Below, piece after piece: positions 20,777 through 31,582 of a stretch of 64,000 bases of DNA. Position 1 is the stretch's first letter. Each line of letters opens with the position of its first letter. The position numbers and the translations under genes were made by a program. Source of the DNA: Photobacterium arenosum. GTDB taxonomy: Bacteria; Pseudomonadota; Gammaproteobacteria; Enterobacterales; Vibrionaceae. The stretch is taken from the NCBI RefSeq assembly GCF_014841115.1, contig NZ_JACYTP010000002.1:124001-188000 (forward strand). The letters run 5' to 3'. The notes below the pieces were generated by a model, which worked only from the letters and a program-made list of their open reading frames with translations, was not told the DNA's origin and did not search any database.

Positions 20777-21544
20777 TTACTGACGACGGTTGAGCATGGG
20801 CTGTCGGTAATGATCAACCCACATGGCTGTTGCGCCGCAAACGGCGACAGGCATGACAAACAGGTTCAGAATCGGTGTCATGGTACACAGCATAACAAGG
20901 CTGCCGAAGCTCAGTGATTTGCCGCGGCGCTCTTTGAGGGCATCACGCATGGTATTGAAGGGGATCTTGTGGTTGTCGAAAGGGTAGTCGACATACTGAA
21001 TCGTCATCATCCAGGCACTGAACAGAAACCACAAAACCGGGCCAAGTGTCTGCCCCACCATAGGAATCCATAGCAGTATCAGTAAGCCCAGGGCTTTGGG
21101 CAGGTAATACCTCAGCTTGACCCACTCACGGTGCAGGATACGGGGGAGATCTTTGATGATTGCCCCGATTCCGGCGTCAGGCGGCGCCTCCCCAGTCAGC
21201 TTGGCTTCCAGGTGTTCGGCTAACAGTCCGTTAAACGGCGCGGCTATCCAATTGGCAATCGTACTGAAAAAATAGGACAGTATGACCAGCAATGCGATGG
21301 CTAATAAAGGCCACAGCAAATAAGACAACCAATCCAGCCAACCGGGCAAGCTGGATAGCCAGCCGTTAATCCAGTCATCCAATTGAGTCAGTGTGTATCC
21401 GAATGCGGCACCAAAAAGCAGGATATTGATTAATAGTGGAATGATCACAAAACGACGCGTGCCTGGCTGCATCGCCAGAGAAACGCCGCGAAAAAAATAA
21501 CCTGCCCCGCCAATGGGTGTGGTGTTGTATGTCGCTTTAGACAT
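20777..21544 (-). CDS. cysZ: Sulfate transporter CysZ
   Basis: This 255-residue inner-membrane protein has about four strongly hydrophobic segments (near residues 30-52, 68-92, 150-172, 208-235) and the family opening ([12 protein letters not shown]). CysZ imports sulfate for cysteine synthesis. It sits upstream of cysK as in E. coli. The gene is divergent from zipA across a 380-bp region. Confidence 0.93.
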   Translation of the reverse strand: MSKATYNTTPIGGAGYFFRGVSLAMQPGTRRFVIIPLLINILLFGAAFGYTLTQLDDWINGWLSSLPGWLDWLSYLLWPLLAIALLVILSYFFSTIANWIAAPFNGLLAEHLEAKLTGEAPPDAGIGAIIKDLPRILHREWVKLRYYLPKALGLLILLWIPMVGQTLGPVLWFLFSAWMMTIQYVDYPFDNHKIPFNTMRDALKERRGKSLSFGSLVMLCTMTPILNLFVMPVAVCGATAMWVDHYRQPMLNRRQ

Positions 21545-21924
21545 CGTTGGTCTCCTACTGGATTTCCTGTTGCAATGCCAATATAAGGCGTCAGGATATG
21601 GATGCAGGCATAGTAACGGTATCTATAACGACTAATCAATTGGGGCGTATAGTCTCTTAAGTCAAATTTGCCAGCAGTTTGGCGGAAAATTGTGCTCAAA
21701 TGCACTATATGACATCAATCACAACATTGAACTTCTCTTTCGGATTTGAGTTTTGATACATTAAGGATAATACCTTCATGAGATAGGCTGTTTAGTTCAA
21801 CAAAAAATCTCAGGTGTGACTCGCTAAGTTGGTCTGCGTCTGAACAGCAATCGTATTCAGACTGAATGGATTCACTGCTTCAGGCCGTCTTTGTCAGGTA
21901 AACAAGTTATTCAGAGTATTCATA
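21545..21924. other. Divergent intergenic region between cysZ and zipA
   Basis: This AT-rich 380-bp stretch must hold promoters for both genes. I see no credible ORF, terminator or operator I could name. Confidence 0.55.
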
Positions 21925-23058
21925 ATGCAGGAATTGCGTCTGGTTCTAATTATTGTGGGAGTGCTGGCTATTTCAGCGCTTCTGTTGCACGGATTGTGGT
22001 CAAGCCGGAAGGACAAACCCGCCAAGTTCGGCGAGAAGCCCATTGGCCGACTGGCAGAGGGTAAGGAAAAAGATAATGAAGGCTTTGATCAGGACGGAAT
22101 AGGTTCTGTCAGGGTTGTTGCCGGTAGCCCGGTTCCGGAAGGAGCAGCAAAGCGGGCCGAGCGAAGAGAGCCTGAGCTGCATTTCGGTGACGAACTGGAG
22201 ATCGATCCTTTGTTCAGTGCCGCCGCCGATCCTGTTGATCAAGAACGCAAGCCGGCCTCATCCAATTCGGCGACTAAAGTAGAATCTCATCCGGTAACGC
22301 CAACCGAACCGCCAAGGAAAACTGTTCAGGAAACTGTTCAGGAAACTGTTCAGGAATCTGTTCAGGGATCTGTTCAAGAGTCGACTCAGGCTTTGGTACA
22401 GGAATCGGTACCGACGAAAGACCCAGCACCGGAAACCGTCTGGCAGTCAGTGCCGGAAACCATTCACGACCATGCACAGGCTCAGGATTCAGAACCGTCA
22501 TTCACTGTGTCGGGTGAGGTTTCAGACTCAGGTTCAGATTATGCACCGGAGCACACATCATCTGCTGCCGAACAGGGTGAAGCGCTTTCACAACAGTCAG
22601 AAGCTGACATAGCTGTGGCGCAAAAAGTACAAGCTGAAGAGCCGCCGCCTGAGCCTGATTTCCTGGTTCTGAATGTTCATGCCCGCGGTGGTGAAATGCT
22701 GACGGGTGTGAAGTTGTTCCAGTGCCTGGAACGGCATCATCTGATTTATGGTGAAAACTCGGTTTATCATCGCCATGTTGATCTGGCAGGTACCGAGCCT
22801 GTGCTATTTACTGTCGCGAACATGGTCAGCCCAGGGTACTTCCCGCAAGATCAATTGGATGAGTTTGCTACACCTGGCATTGCTTTTTATCTGATGCTGC
22901 CTTGCCACGGCCGTGCCGATGACAATTTCAATCTGATGCTGCAAACCGTACAACGTATTGCGGATGAGATGGGCGCTGATATTTTGGATCACGAGCGTAA
23001 TCTGATTACGCCACAGCGCTTGAAAGGTTACCGGGAAAAAGCGAAAAAATACCTGTAA
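21925..23058 (+). CDS. zipA: Cell division protein ZipA
   Basis: ZipA tethers FtsZ to the inner membrane during early septum assembly. The 377-residue protein has the typical type Ib layout: an N-terminal transmembrane helix (about residues 4-25), a basic patch (SSRKDKPAKFGEKP), a long Pro/Gln/Glu-rich linker, and a C-terminal FtsZ-binding domain from about residue 245 (FLVLNVHARGGEMLTG). The linker contains a tandem 4-residue repeat. It is the usual neighbour of cysZ and ligA. Confidence 0.95.
   Translation: MQELRLVLIIVGVLAISALLLHGLWSSRKDKPAKFGEKPIGRLAEGKEKDNEGFDQDGIGSVRVVAGSPVPEGAAKRAERREPELHFGDELEIDPLFSAAADPVDQERKPASSNSATKVESHPVTPTEPPRKTVQETVQETVQESVQGSVQESTQALVQESVPTKDPAPETVWQSVPETIHDHAQAQDSEPSFTVSGEVSDSGSDYAPEHTSSAAEQGEALSQQSEADIAVAQKVQAEEPPPEPDFLVLNVHARGGEMLTGVKLFQCLERHHLIYGENSVYHRHVDLAGTEPVLFTVANMVSPGYFPQDQLDEFATPGIAFYLMLPCHGRADDNFNLMLQTVQRIADEMGADILDHERNLITPQRLKGYREKAKKYL
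22321..22404 (+). repeat. 12-bp tandem repeat in the zipA linker
   Basis: Three exact copies of ACTGTTCAGGAA are followed by two close variants and two more diverged units, seven in all. The repeat is in frame and encodes TVQE/SVQG-like tetrapeptides. Gain or loss of units would not shift the reading frame. Confidence 0.85.
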
Positions 23059-23090
23059 CAGGTGTGAATATTGCCCAGAATTTATCAATA

Positions 23091-23120
23091 ACAGGGCCCC
23101 GGTTAGGGGCCCTGTGTTTT
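23091..23120 (+). terminator. Terminator after zipA
   Basis: ACAGGGCCCC, a short loop, GGGGCCCTGT, then GTTTT: a strong GC hairpin 33 bp after the stop. Confidence 0.8.
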
Positions 23121-23237
23121 AGTGTTCAGGAATCGGCAATATGACTAATAAAGGTGAGTGATGGCCCATTGCACTCAGGTGCTACCGCCGCAAACAATGC
23201 CGTCCTGATCCCCGCTAGTGATAGCGATAAGAATTGA

Positions 23238-25265
<2,028 letters not shown>

Positions 25266-25831
25266 TTGTTTATTTAAGCTGTGAAAATAGATGAAAGCCT
25301 GTCTGACTGAGACAGGCTTTTTATTTATTGGTTTGGTGAATAACTTTTTTCGAATCATGTTTTTTATGATCGGATGAAAAGCATTTTAATAGCGATATCA
25401 GAATAAATTAATGGAAATTTAACAAAAATGGCATAAGAAGTAAGATCTTACATTTATGTGAAACGATTGTTGCAACATGCATAAAACTACTATCAAGATC
25501 TCATTAATGAGATGGTTGTTTTTATAAGTAGTTGTTATTTATCGGTTATTGTTTGGGTTTATTGGTGTTGTTGCAGTTTCATGACTAGGATCACTGTTAC
25601 TGGATAAATTTGCGCTGAATCATATTTTTTTAACGACAAATTAACTTCTGATTGATGTTTTGCGCTGCGAAAGTAGTCTTAGCTGTGAACTTATAAAGTT
25701 CTCAACCAAACAAAAATATGGAAATGCAAACTCACTATAAGTTTGACTGACATATTGGGGAGAATCACCTGACGTCAACGGCGGCCAACCATTTTGACGC
25801 AGGTATACAGCTAGTTTTTTAGGAGTTTTCC
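25266..25831. other. Long palindrome-rich region between ligA and the porin gene
   Basis: This 566-bp AT-rich stretch has no credible ORF. It holds the ligA terminator (25293-25323) and several perfect palindromes or inverted repeats: TAAGATCTTA at 25441-25450, ATCTCATTAATGAGAT at 25498-25513, GAACTT-ATA-AAGTTC at 25687-25701, and CAAACT-N7-AGTTTG at 25727-25745. This is much longer than other promoter regions in the window and suggests multi-factor control of the porin. Confidence 0.65.
25293..25323 (+). terminator. Terminator after ligA
   Basis: AAAGCCTGTC, a loop, GACAGGCTTT with a following T run. Confidence 0.85.
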
Positions 25832-26962
25832 ATGGAAAATGTGTTCAAGCGTTCGGTATTAGGAATTGCGGTTGCAGCAGCTGCAACTATGGCTGCATCA
25901 GCACAAGCAGCACCAGCAACAGACTCTGTTGATCTTTACGGTCAGATTGCTGTCTCTGTATGGCAATTCGGCGAAGATAAAATCGGTGGTGGTGATGCAC
26001 CGCTGAAAGTTGAAAACGAATCCCGTTTCGGCCTGCGTGGCTCAAAAGATCTGGCCCGCGGTCCAAATTTGATCTGGCAGCTGGAAGGCGGTGACGTCGG
26101 TGATAACGGTGGTAACTCCGGTCTGGGTGTGCGTGATACTTTCGTGGGTGTGAGCTTTGATGACGGCGGTAAAGTTCGTTTGGGCCGTATGCTGACGCCT
26201 CTGTATGAGATGATTGACTGGCCGTATTCAGGCCAGCGTGCCGGTGCTATTTTTGACTGGGGCGGCGATGTCGTTGGCGGTGCACGTTACGATCGTCAAT
26301 CTAATATGGTGCGTTATGACTCAGGCAACTACAGCGGCTTTACCTTTAACGTAGCGGCTGGTCGTGGCGATGAAGGCAATAAAGACTCTAACTTCTACGG
26401 CGTTGGTGCACATTATTCAACGGGTATGTTTACTCTGCATGCTGGCTATGAAGCTGGTTTCGACCGTAAAGTAAGTGCATCTTCCGTATTCTATGATGCG
26501 TACTTAGCTCAGCAGCCAGGTAACAAACCAACTTATTCCGATGTAGAAGGTGACACACTCTCTGACACCAATGCTTATCTGCTTGGTTTCGAACTGAACC
26601 TGGGTGATTTTGGTCTGTACGGTGCGTTCAAAAACGAAAAAGCCGATTACGCAGATACAACCCTTACTGTTGATGGAACTGACATCAGTGTGACTGATTT
26701 GGATATCGACCAAAACAGCTATTCTGTTGGTGCAGTGTACAACGGTGTGGCGAACTGGCAGTTTAAAGCCAACTATGCCGCTAACCTGGAAGCTGATGCT
26801 AAAGGTAACTCAGTTTCAGGTACGGAAGATTACATCGTTTCTGCTCAGGCGCTGTACTTCCTGGATGACTCTGCGCTGACGTATGTTCGTCCATACATGA
26901 TCTCGAAAGACGACTCAGACGCTGAGTTCGGTTGGGGATGGGGAGTAGAATACTACTTCTAA
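25832..26962 (+). CDS. Outer-membrane porin (general porin superfamily)
   Basis: This 376-residue precursor has a signal peptide (residues 1-27, hydrophobic Ala-rich, ending AQA). A beta-barrel porin follows: VDLYGQIAVSVW as first strand, SRFGLRGSKDL, RLGRMLTPLYEMIDW in the constriction-loop region, and a terminal Phe (VEYYF) as in BAM substrates. It is related to OmpU/OmpC-type trimeric porins. Substrate is not evident. In V. cholerae the porin gene next to ligA has been described as a chitoporin, as I recall, but I cannot assign that here. An AGGAG ribosome site precedes ATG 25832. Codon use suggests high expression. Confidence 0.9.
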   Translation: MENVFKRSVLGIAVAAAATMAASAQAAPATDSVDLYGQIAVSVWQFGEDKIGGGDAPLKVENESRFGLRGSKDLARGPNLIWQLEGGDVGDNGGNSGLGVRDTFVGVSFDDGGKVRLGRMLTPLYEMIDWPYSGQRAGAIFDWGGDVVGGARYDRQSNMVRYDSGNYSGFTFNVAAGRGDEGNKDSNFYGVGAHYSTGMFTLHAGYEAGFDRKVSASSVFYDAYLAQQPGNKPTYSDVEGDTLSDTNAYLLGFELNLGDFGLYGAFKNEKADYADTTLTVDGTDISVTDLDIDQNSYSVGAVYNGVANWQFKANYAANLEADAKGNSVSGTEDYIVSAQALYFLDDSALTYVRPYMISKDDSDAEFGWGWGVEYYF

Positions 26963-26992
26963 TTGCTCAACTGCTACTGCCTTATTTCATTT

Positions 26993-27021
26993 TGGCCGGC
27001 CTTGAAGGCCGGTCCTTTTGC
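26993..27021 (+). terminator. Terminator 1 after the porin gene
   Basis: GGCCGGCC, a 5-nt loop, GGCCGGTCC, then TTTT: GC-rich hairpin, 32 bp after the stop. Confidence 0.8.
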
Positions 27022-27109
27022 TTAGCTGGGTTGGGCAATCATTGTTTAGATAAGCCGTTTAAAACAGCAATGTTAAGGCAAGCAATGTCAGCGTTGGACT
27101 GGGATTTCA

Positions 27110-27136
27110 AAAGCACCTTTAAAGGTGCTTTTTTTA
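27110..27136 (+). terminator. Terminator 2 after the porin gene
   Basis: AAAAGCACCTTT directly joined to AAAGGTGCTTTTTTT: a long self-complementary stem with a T run. It could end read-through or a separate short transcript starting after terminator 1. Confidence 0.75.
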
Positions 27137-27150
27137 TTGCTAACACAAAA

Positions 27151-27180
27151 CCGCCGCCAATGGCGGCGGTGATTTTTTTT
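27151..27180. terminator. Terminator 3, between the porin and DUF2057 genes
   Basis: CCGCCGCCA / TGGCGGCGG with eight T on the right and A residues on the left. It ends near the stop of the convergent DUF2057 gene. Confidence 0.8.
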
Positions 27181-27198
27181 CGTTTCAGCGGATCAGGC

Positions 27199-27837
27199 TT
27201 ATTTATCCATGTTGCTGATTGCCCAGCTCAGAAATGCTTTTCTGCTCTCAGGGCTGGCTTGTTCAAACCAGTATTTCAGCATGTTATCGACATCAGGATG
27301 ATTGGGCACTTGTGCTGTATTGGTTGTACCTGGCTGCGATTGTGGCGCATTGTGTAACGAAGCAACACTTTGGGTTTGGTTGTACTCTTTGGTCAATGTG
27401 ACGTAATTTGGTGAGATATCAAACCCAACGGACAGCGTATCCGACTTAACATTAATAGGTTTGCCGTTATTAAGTATGTCGAAGCTTGGCGATTTATCGT
27501 ATTGCTGGCCTTGTGCCAGGGTATCAATACGTGGAACCTTAAGTTCCAGTTTGGTATCAGTGGCTTCAAAAAGTGCAACAATAGGGACTGAGTCGTATTT
27601 TGTCTTCAGACTGCCCGATTCCATGACAATTTTTCCAATGCGAAAAACGACCTGGTTTTGTCCGTCAGGCAATTCCAAAACAGGCTGATGATTAAAACCA
27701 AGTGAGGAATAACCAGCATCCTGGCCATTGACAACCAGAAGATGGACACCTTTCGGCAGTTCTACATTTACCTGCGCCATTGACGGAGAAGCTAAAGCCA
27801 ACAGCGCAGATGACAGGAGTAACTTTTTCAGTTTCAT
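27199..27837 (-). CDS. DUF2057 family periplasmic protein
   Basis: This 212-residue protein has a clear signal peptide (residues 1-21, MKLKKLLLSSALLALASP... ending MAQ) and a DUF2057-type beta-rich domain (NVELPKGVHLLVVNGQDAG; QNQVVFRIGKIV). Family members include the E. coli protein YccT, reported as a curli inhibitor; whether that applies here is unknown. ATG 27837 has GAGGA 9 nt upstream; the ATG three codons earlier is too close to that site. Confidence 0.82.
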   Translation of the reverse strand: MKLKKLLLSSALLALASPSMAQVNVELPKGVHLLVVNGQDAGYSSLGFNHQPVLELPDGQNQVVFRIGKIVMESGSLKTKYDSVPIVALFEATDTKLELKVPRIDTLAQGQQYDKSPSFDILNNGKPINVKSDTLSVGFDISPNYVTLTKEYNQTQSVASLHNAPQSQPGTTNTAQVPNHPDVDNMLKYWFEQASPESRKAFLSWAISNMDK

Positions 27838-28089
27838 TGGGCACATTCCTCAAGCGCTAAGGGAGTTTTTGAGTAGGGTTTGTAAAAATACAGTTTACTG
27901 AGGCTGTGAGCGGGGTAAAGCAGTAAAACTGGCAAACTTGTATAATCTGAAGCTGGTCACTCTCGCTACGCTCGATTGCATCAGGTTTTCATCTCTTGCC
28001 TGAATAGCAGGTTGAGGATTGGCGTGTCAGTGGTAGAATGCCGCTAATGCTCACTTATCGTTTGAATCATTTAGATTGAAGGTCTTTTC

Positions 28090-29514
28090 ATGACGGTTAA
28101 AACTCGTTTTGCTCCAAGTCCAACAGGCTTCCTCCATGTCGGCGGTGCCCGTACGGCACTGTATTCCTGGCTATACGCTAAACACACTGGTGGCGAATTT
28201 GTACTTCGTATTGAAGATACTGATATCGAACGTTCCACCCAGGAAGCTATTGATGCGATCATGGAAGGTATGGAGTGGCTGGGCCTGAACTGGGATGAAG
28301 GTCCATATTATCAAACCAAGCGTTTTGACCGTTATAACCAGCTGGTTGATCAACTGCTGGCTGAAGATAAAGCGTATAAGTGCTATTGCTCAAAAGAGCT
28401 GTTGGATGAAATTCGTGAAGAGCAAATGGCTGCTGGTCTGAAGCCCCGTTACGATGCCTGTCACCCTCGTATTATTGCAGCCAATGCGGCGGCAACTGCA
28501 GACTCTCCGTTTGTGATTCGTTTCCGTAATCCGAAAGAAGGAAGCGTTGTTTTTGATGATCATATCCGTGGTCGTATCGAAATCAGCAACAGTGAAATGG
28601 ATGATTTGATTATCCGTCGAACTGATGGCAGCCCGACGTATAACTTCTGCGTAGTGGTTGATGATTGGGATATGCAGATCACGCACGTGGTACGTGGCGA
28701 AGATCATATCAACAATACGCCTCGTCAGATCAACATCTACAAAGCCTTAGGTGCGCCAGTACCTGAGTTCGCACATTGTGCAATGATCCTGGGTGATGAC
28801 GGTGCCAAATTGTCTAAGCGTCATGGTGCGGTAAGCGTGATGCAATACCGTGATGACGGTTATCTGCCTGAAGCGTTGCTAAACTATCTGGTTCGGCTGG
28901 GATGGTCACATGGCGATCAGGAAATTTTCTCTCAGGAAGAAATGATTGAGTTTTTCAGTCTGGACGACATCAGCAAGTCTGCATCTGCATTTAACACAGA
29001 CAAACTTCGCTGGCTGAATAATCATTACATCAAAACCTGCGAGCCTGAATACGTGGCTAAGCATCTGCAATGGCACCTGGACCATCAGGCTATTGCTACC
29101 AGTAATGGCCCGGCTGTTACAGACGTGATTCAACTGCTGGCTGAGCGTTGCGATACCCTGGTTGAGCTTGCTGCTCAGTCTCGCTATTTCTATCAGGATT
29201 TCTCCGCATTTGATGAAGCCGCGGCGAAAAAGCACTTACGTCCGGTGGCTAAAGAGGCACTGGAACTGGCGAAAGCCAAAGCGCAAGCCTTGGATAGCTG
29301 GAATACTGAAGCATTACATCAACTGATTCAGCAAACCTGTGAGGAGCTGGAGCTGGGGATGGGCAAAGTCGGCATGCCGCTGCGTGTAGCGGTAACGGGT
29401 CAGGGACAATCACCATCGGTGGACGCTGTAATGCATTTGATCGGTAAAGAGCGTGTTGTTTCACGTATTCAAATGGCTCTCGACTATATCGCACAGCGCG
29501 AAGCGAATGCTTAA
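28090..29514 (+). CDS. gltX: Glutamyl-tRNA synthetase
   Basis: GltX charges tRNA-Glu with glutamate for translation and tetrapyrrole synthesis. The 474-residue class I synthetase has the HIGH-type motif ([16 protein letters not shown], residues 9-24) and the KMSKS-type motif ([10 protein letters not shown], near residue 240). The zinc-like [10 protein letters not shown] region is present near 98, and an all-helical anticodon-binding C terminus. A single, full-length copy is present in this window. Confidence 0.98.
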   Translation: MTVKTRFAPSPTGFLHVGGARTALYSWLYAKHTGGEFVLRIEDTDIERSTQEAIDAIMEGMEWLGLNWDEGPYYQTKRFDRYNQLVDQLLAEDKAYKCYCSKELLDEIREEQMAAGLKPRYDACHPRIIAANAAATADSPFVIRFRNPKEGSVVFDDHIRGRIEISNSEMDDLIIRRTDGSPTYNFCVVVDDWDMQITHVVRGEDHINNTPRQINIYKALGAPVPEFAHCAMILGDDGAKLSKRHGAVSVMQYRDDGYLPEALLNYLVRLGWSHGDQEIFSQEEMIEFFSLDDISKSASAFNTDKLRWLNNHYIKTCEPEYVAKHLQWHLDHQAIATSNGPAVTDVIQLLAERCDTLVELAAQSRYFYQDFSAFDEAAAKKHLRPVAKEALELAKAKAQALDSWNTEALHQLIQQTCEELELGMGKVGMPLRVAVTGQGQSPSVDAVMHLIGKERVVSRIQMALDYIAQREANA

Positions 29515-29561
29515 TCACCACTGTCATTGAGTGGCTGAGTACAGATAAAGTTTTGAAGATG

Positions 29562-29592
29562 AAAAGCGGAGGCCAGTGCCTCCGCTTTTTCT
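29562..29592 (+). terminator. Terminator after gltX
   Basis: AAAAGCGGAGGC, a CAGT loop, GCCTCCGCTTTTT. Confidence 0.87.
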
Positions 29593-29604
29593 TTGGGTGG
29601 AGCG

Positions 29605-29778
29605 CTATTTGTTTTGTCTTTCAAATGTATCTACGCAAACCCAAAAGTTTTGTGCGCCAGCACAGTATTGCATGGCATCTTGTGGGATTTGAGTTGGTGT
29701 TCCGGACAATGTATAAGCCAACGCATTAAAGCTTAACGCCATCAGTGCGGCTGTTACGAACATTGCGAACTTTTTCAT
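29605..29778 (-). CDS. Small secreted protein, 57 residues, unknown
   Basis: The signal peptide is clear (MKKFAMFVTAALMALSFNALA). The mature part would be only ~36 residues, with two cysteines (YCAGAQNFWVCVD) that could form a disulfide. I recognise no family. ATG 29778 has a strong AGGAGAG ribosome site; the longer frame to 29802 lacks one. A 58-nt hairpin lies immediately upstream in the mRNA leader. It converges on gltX across that gene's terminator. Confidence 0.65.
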   Translation of the reverse strand: MKKFAMFVTAALMALSFNALAYTLSGTPTQIPQDAMQYCAGAQNFWVCVDTFERQNK

Positions 29779-29803
29779 AGCTCTCTCCTTTTGTGGCGGC
29801 ACA

Positions 29804-29861
29804 AAGTGATAGGTGAAAAGAGAATGTTATGGACATATTCTCTGGTTTTCTTTTATCACTT
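29804..29861 (-). promoter_or_regulatory. Long imperfect hairpin in the leader of the small secreted protein gene
   Basis: The outer arms AAGTGATA / TATCACTT and inner arms AGAGAAT / ATTCTCT are perfect. The sequence between them also pairs partly (GAAAA with TTTTC), giving about 20 bp of stem with an 11-nt loop. It ends roughly 15 nt from the ribosome site of the gene at 29605-29778, so it would lie in the mRNA leader or overlap the promoter. Confidence 0.55.
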
Positions 29862-30052
29862 GGTCTTTATCACTATTAGACTAGAACAAGATCATATTTT
29901 TCAATTATTAAAAAGAGTCAGAATCTTGTCATGCAAATAGAGTGGCCGAGCGGTGAATAATTTCACTTTGAGCACGAAAAAGCCGTGTCTTATCTCATCA
30001 GTGAGACAGAAGGAAGCAAAGAAGAGAGTAGAAGCGTGTAACGTTTGGGGAA

Positions 30053-30129
30053 TGGCGCTCCCTGCAGGAGTCGAACCTGCGGCCTTCCCCTTAGGAGGGG
30101 GACGCTCTATCCTGCTGAGCTAAGGGAGC
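30053..30129 (-). tRNA. tRNA-Arg (anticodon CCT)
   Basis: The minus strand folds as a complete 77-nt cloverleaf. The acceptor arms GCTCCCT / AGGGAGC match, and the D arm is TAGCTCAG...GAGC. The anticodon stem is TCCCC / GGGGA with loop CTCCTAA, so the anticodon is CCT. The T arm is GCAGG-TTCGACT-CCTGC, with discriminator G and an encoded CCA. It reads AGG codons. No integrase or att-like repeat is seen beside it. Confidence 0.95.
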
Positions 30130-30184
30130 CTTTCTGAAAATGCAGAAAGGCCATTATACCCAAAAGTGATGAATTATTAAGTAA

Positions 30185-31327
30185 TTAGTATCTGCGATCT
30201 GGTTGCTTGGTCAGTAAATCGCCAGGTTGGATACTGGCAGCTAAATCGCTTTGTTGCACACTGCCTTCCGCGGAAGTTTCATAGACGCGGTCGACAACCA
30301 GCGTCATGCTGGTTTCAACCATCCGGTTACGGGAAATACCGTACTGGTCGATGAACCCGGCGGTATGCCAGAGCTTTAATTCATCACCCTGTTTTACGCC
30401 ATGGACTCTGCCGACATTGATCTGTACCTGATTGCCATGTGCATTAATGACTTCAGGCAGACTGGCCCGGCAGGCCAGAGACGATTCCATGTCCAGCATG
30501 ATATTCCGGCTTAAACGTTGCAGCGCAGCACCATAAGGTGATACCCAGAAGCGGGCGCTTTGAGTATCTACCTGGCTGATGCGGGAAAACGGCCATTCTG
30601 CTACTTCCCGGTATTTCCGCTGGGACAGAATTTCCCCCGTTTTGCCGTTGATCACCATGGTTTCTACGGAAAACTGTCTGTTAATTTTGTCATCAGATAG
30701 CAGGCTTTGATCAAGCGTGGAGGTCAGATCCGTCACCTGTCCGCTGATAATATATTGTGCATCATAATCTTCCGCCAGCATCATCATAGCGTCGGGATTA
30801 CCTGGCTGGAGAGGGATCTCACTGGTGCCTGTCACAACAAAGCTCTGCGATTGCTTACCAATCTGCCGCTTAAGTAACTGGGTAAAATCTTTGCCGATTT
30901 GGTAAATGCCCCCCAGCGCCGCTTGTTGAGGAACACTGAGCGAGAAATCACTGATCAGCAGGCCTTTCTTGTACTGGATGTTGTGGCAACTTTTTGCCGA
31001 CGGGTAGATATCAACCCTGGCGGTGACATAGTAATTGCCGTCCTTGGTAAACGCCTTGCTGATCTGCACGTGGCGAACTTCGGTGCCATTGAACTGATAA
31101 TCCTGCCTGTCTTCCTGAAAGTAAGGCTTCATTTGCGCAAAGCTGGAAAAATCAGCCCCTGAATAGTACATGGCGCGGTAGACAGCGTCTTCAATCGCAT
31201 TGGTTCGGGCCGATGTTTTACTTTCCAGCAAGATAGCCTGGCCAGTCACTTCAAACCAGGCGGCCTGTAGTGGTAAAGCAGTGAGCATTCCCAGACCCCA
31301 AAGGGCTTTCCTGAGCGTCTTTTTCAT
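30185..31327 (-). CDS. flgT: Flagellar H-ring protein FlgT
   Basis: FlgT is a periplasmic protein that builds the H ring around the LP ring in Vibrio polar flagella and is needed to place MotX/MotY. The 380-residue precursor has a signal peptide (residues 1-23, MKKTLRKALWGLGMLTALPL...AA). The FlgT N-terminal domain follows (WFEVTGQAILLESKTSARTNAIEDA), then a middle domain and a C-terminal domain (QINVGRVHGVKQGDELKLW). ATG 31327 is chosen for the signal peptide; the frame extends unsupported to 31402. It is divergent from flgO-flgP. Confidence 0.92.
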   Translation of the reverse strand: MKKTLRKALWGLGMLTALPLQAAWFEVTGQAILLESKTSARTNAIEDAVYRAMYYSGADFSSFAQMKPYFQEDRQDYQFNGTEVRHVQISKAFTKDGNYYVTARVDIYPSAKSCHNIQYKKGLLISDFSLSVPQQAALGGIYQIGKDFTQLLKRQIGKQSQSFVVTGTSEIPLQPGNPDAMMMLAEDYDAQYIISGQVTDLTSTLDQSLLSDDKINRQFSVETMVINGKTGEILSQRKYREVAEWPFSRISQVDTQSARFWVSPYGAALQRLSRNIMLDMESSLACRASLPEVINAHGNQVQINVGRVHGVKQGDELKLWHTAGFIDQYGISRNRMVETSMTLVVDRVYETSAEGSVQQSDLAASIQPGDLLTKQPDRRY

Positions 31328-31519
31328 AGGTTTTCCAATCTCGGGGGCGATTTCGGTACGATAATTGCTAAGTTTTGTGTGTCGTTCAGGTTGAATCACC
31401 ATGGATTCATGCTGATTAGCCTATCAGCTTTTTGCTGTGCCAACATCCTGAGTCGCTAGCTGATGCATGCAAAGAGTGTTCCCAAAATTTCGAATTGGGA
31501 GCGAGGCAATGAAAAGTCG

Positions 31520-31546
31520 TAAAGTTTTCGAGATAGCGGACGATAA
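31520..31546 (+). promoter_or_regulatory. Sigma28-type promoter upstream of flgO
   Basis: TAAA, 15 bp, GACGATAA matches the FliA consensus TAAA-N15-GCCGATAA with one mismatch. It lies 37 bp before the flgO ATG. Confidence 0.65.
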
Positions 31547-31582
31547 AAAGCCATTGTCTCGTTTCTTCCGGAGCAGGGTAGA

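Noticed and set aside
30053-30129. tRNA-Arg gene as an integration site for a mobile element
   Set aside because: No integrase, direct repeat of the tRNA end or atypical gene block lies next to it.
31436-31452. Sigma54-like TGGCAC box on the minus strand before flgT
   Set aside because: The GC element is one base too far away for the fixed sigma54 spacing, so it is not called.
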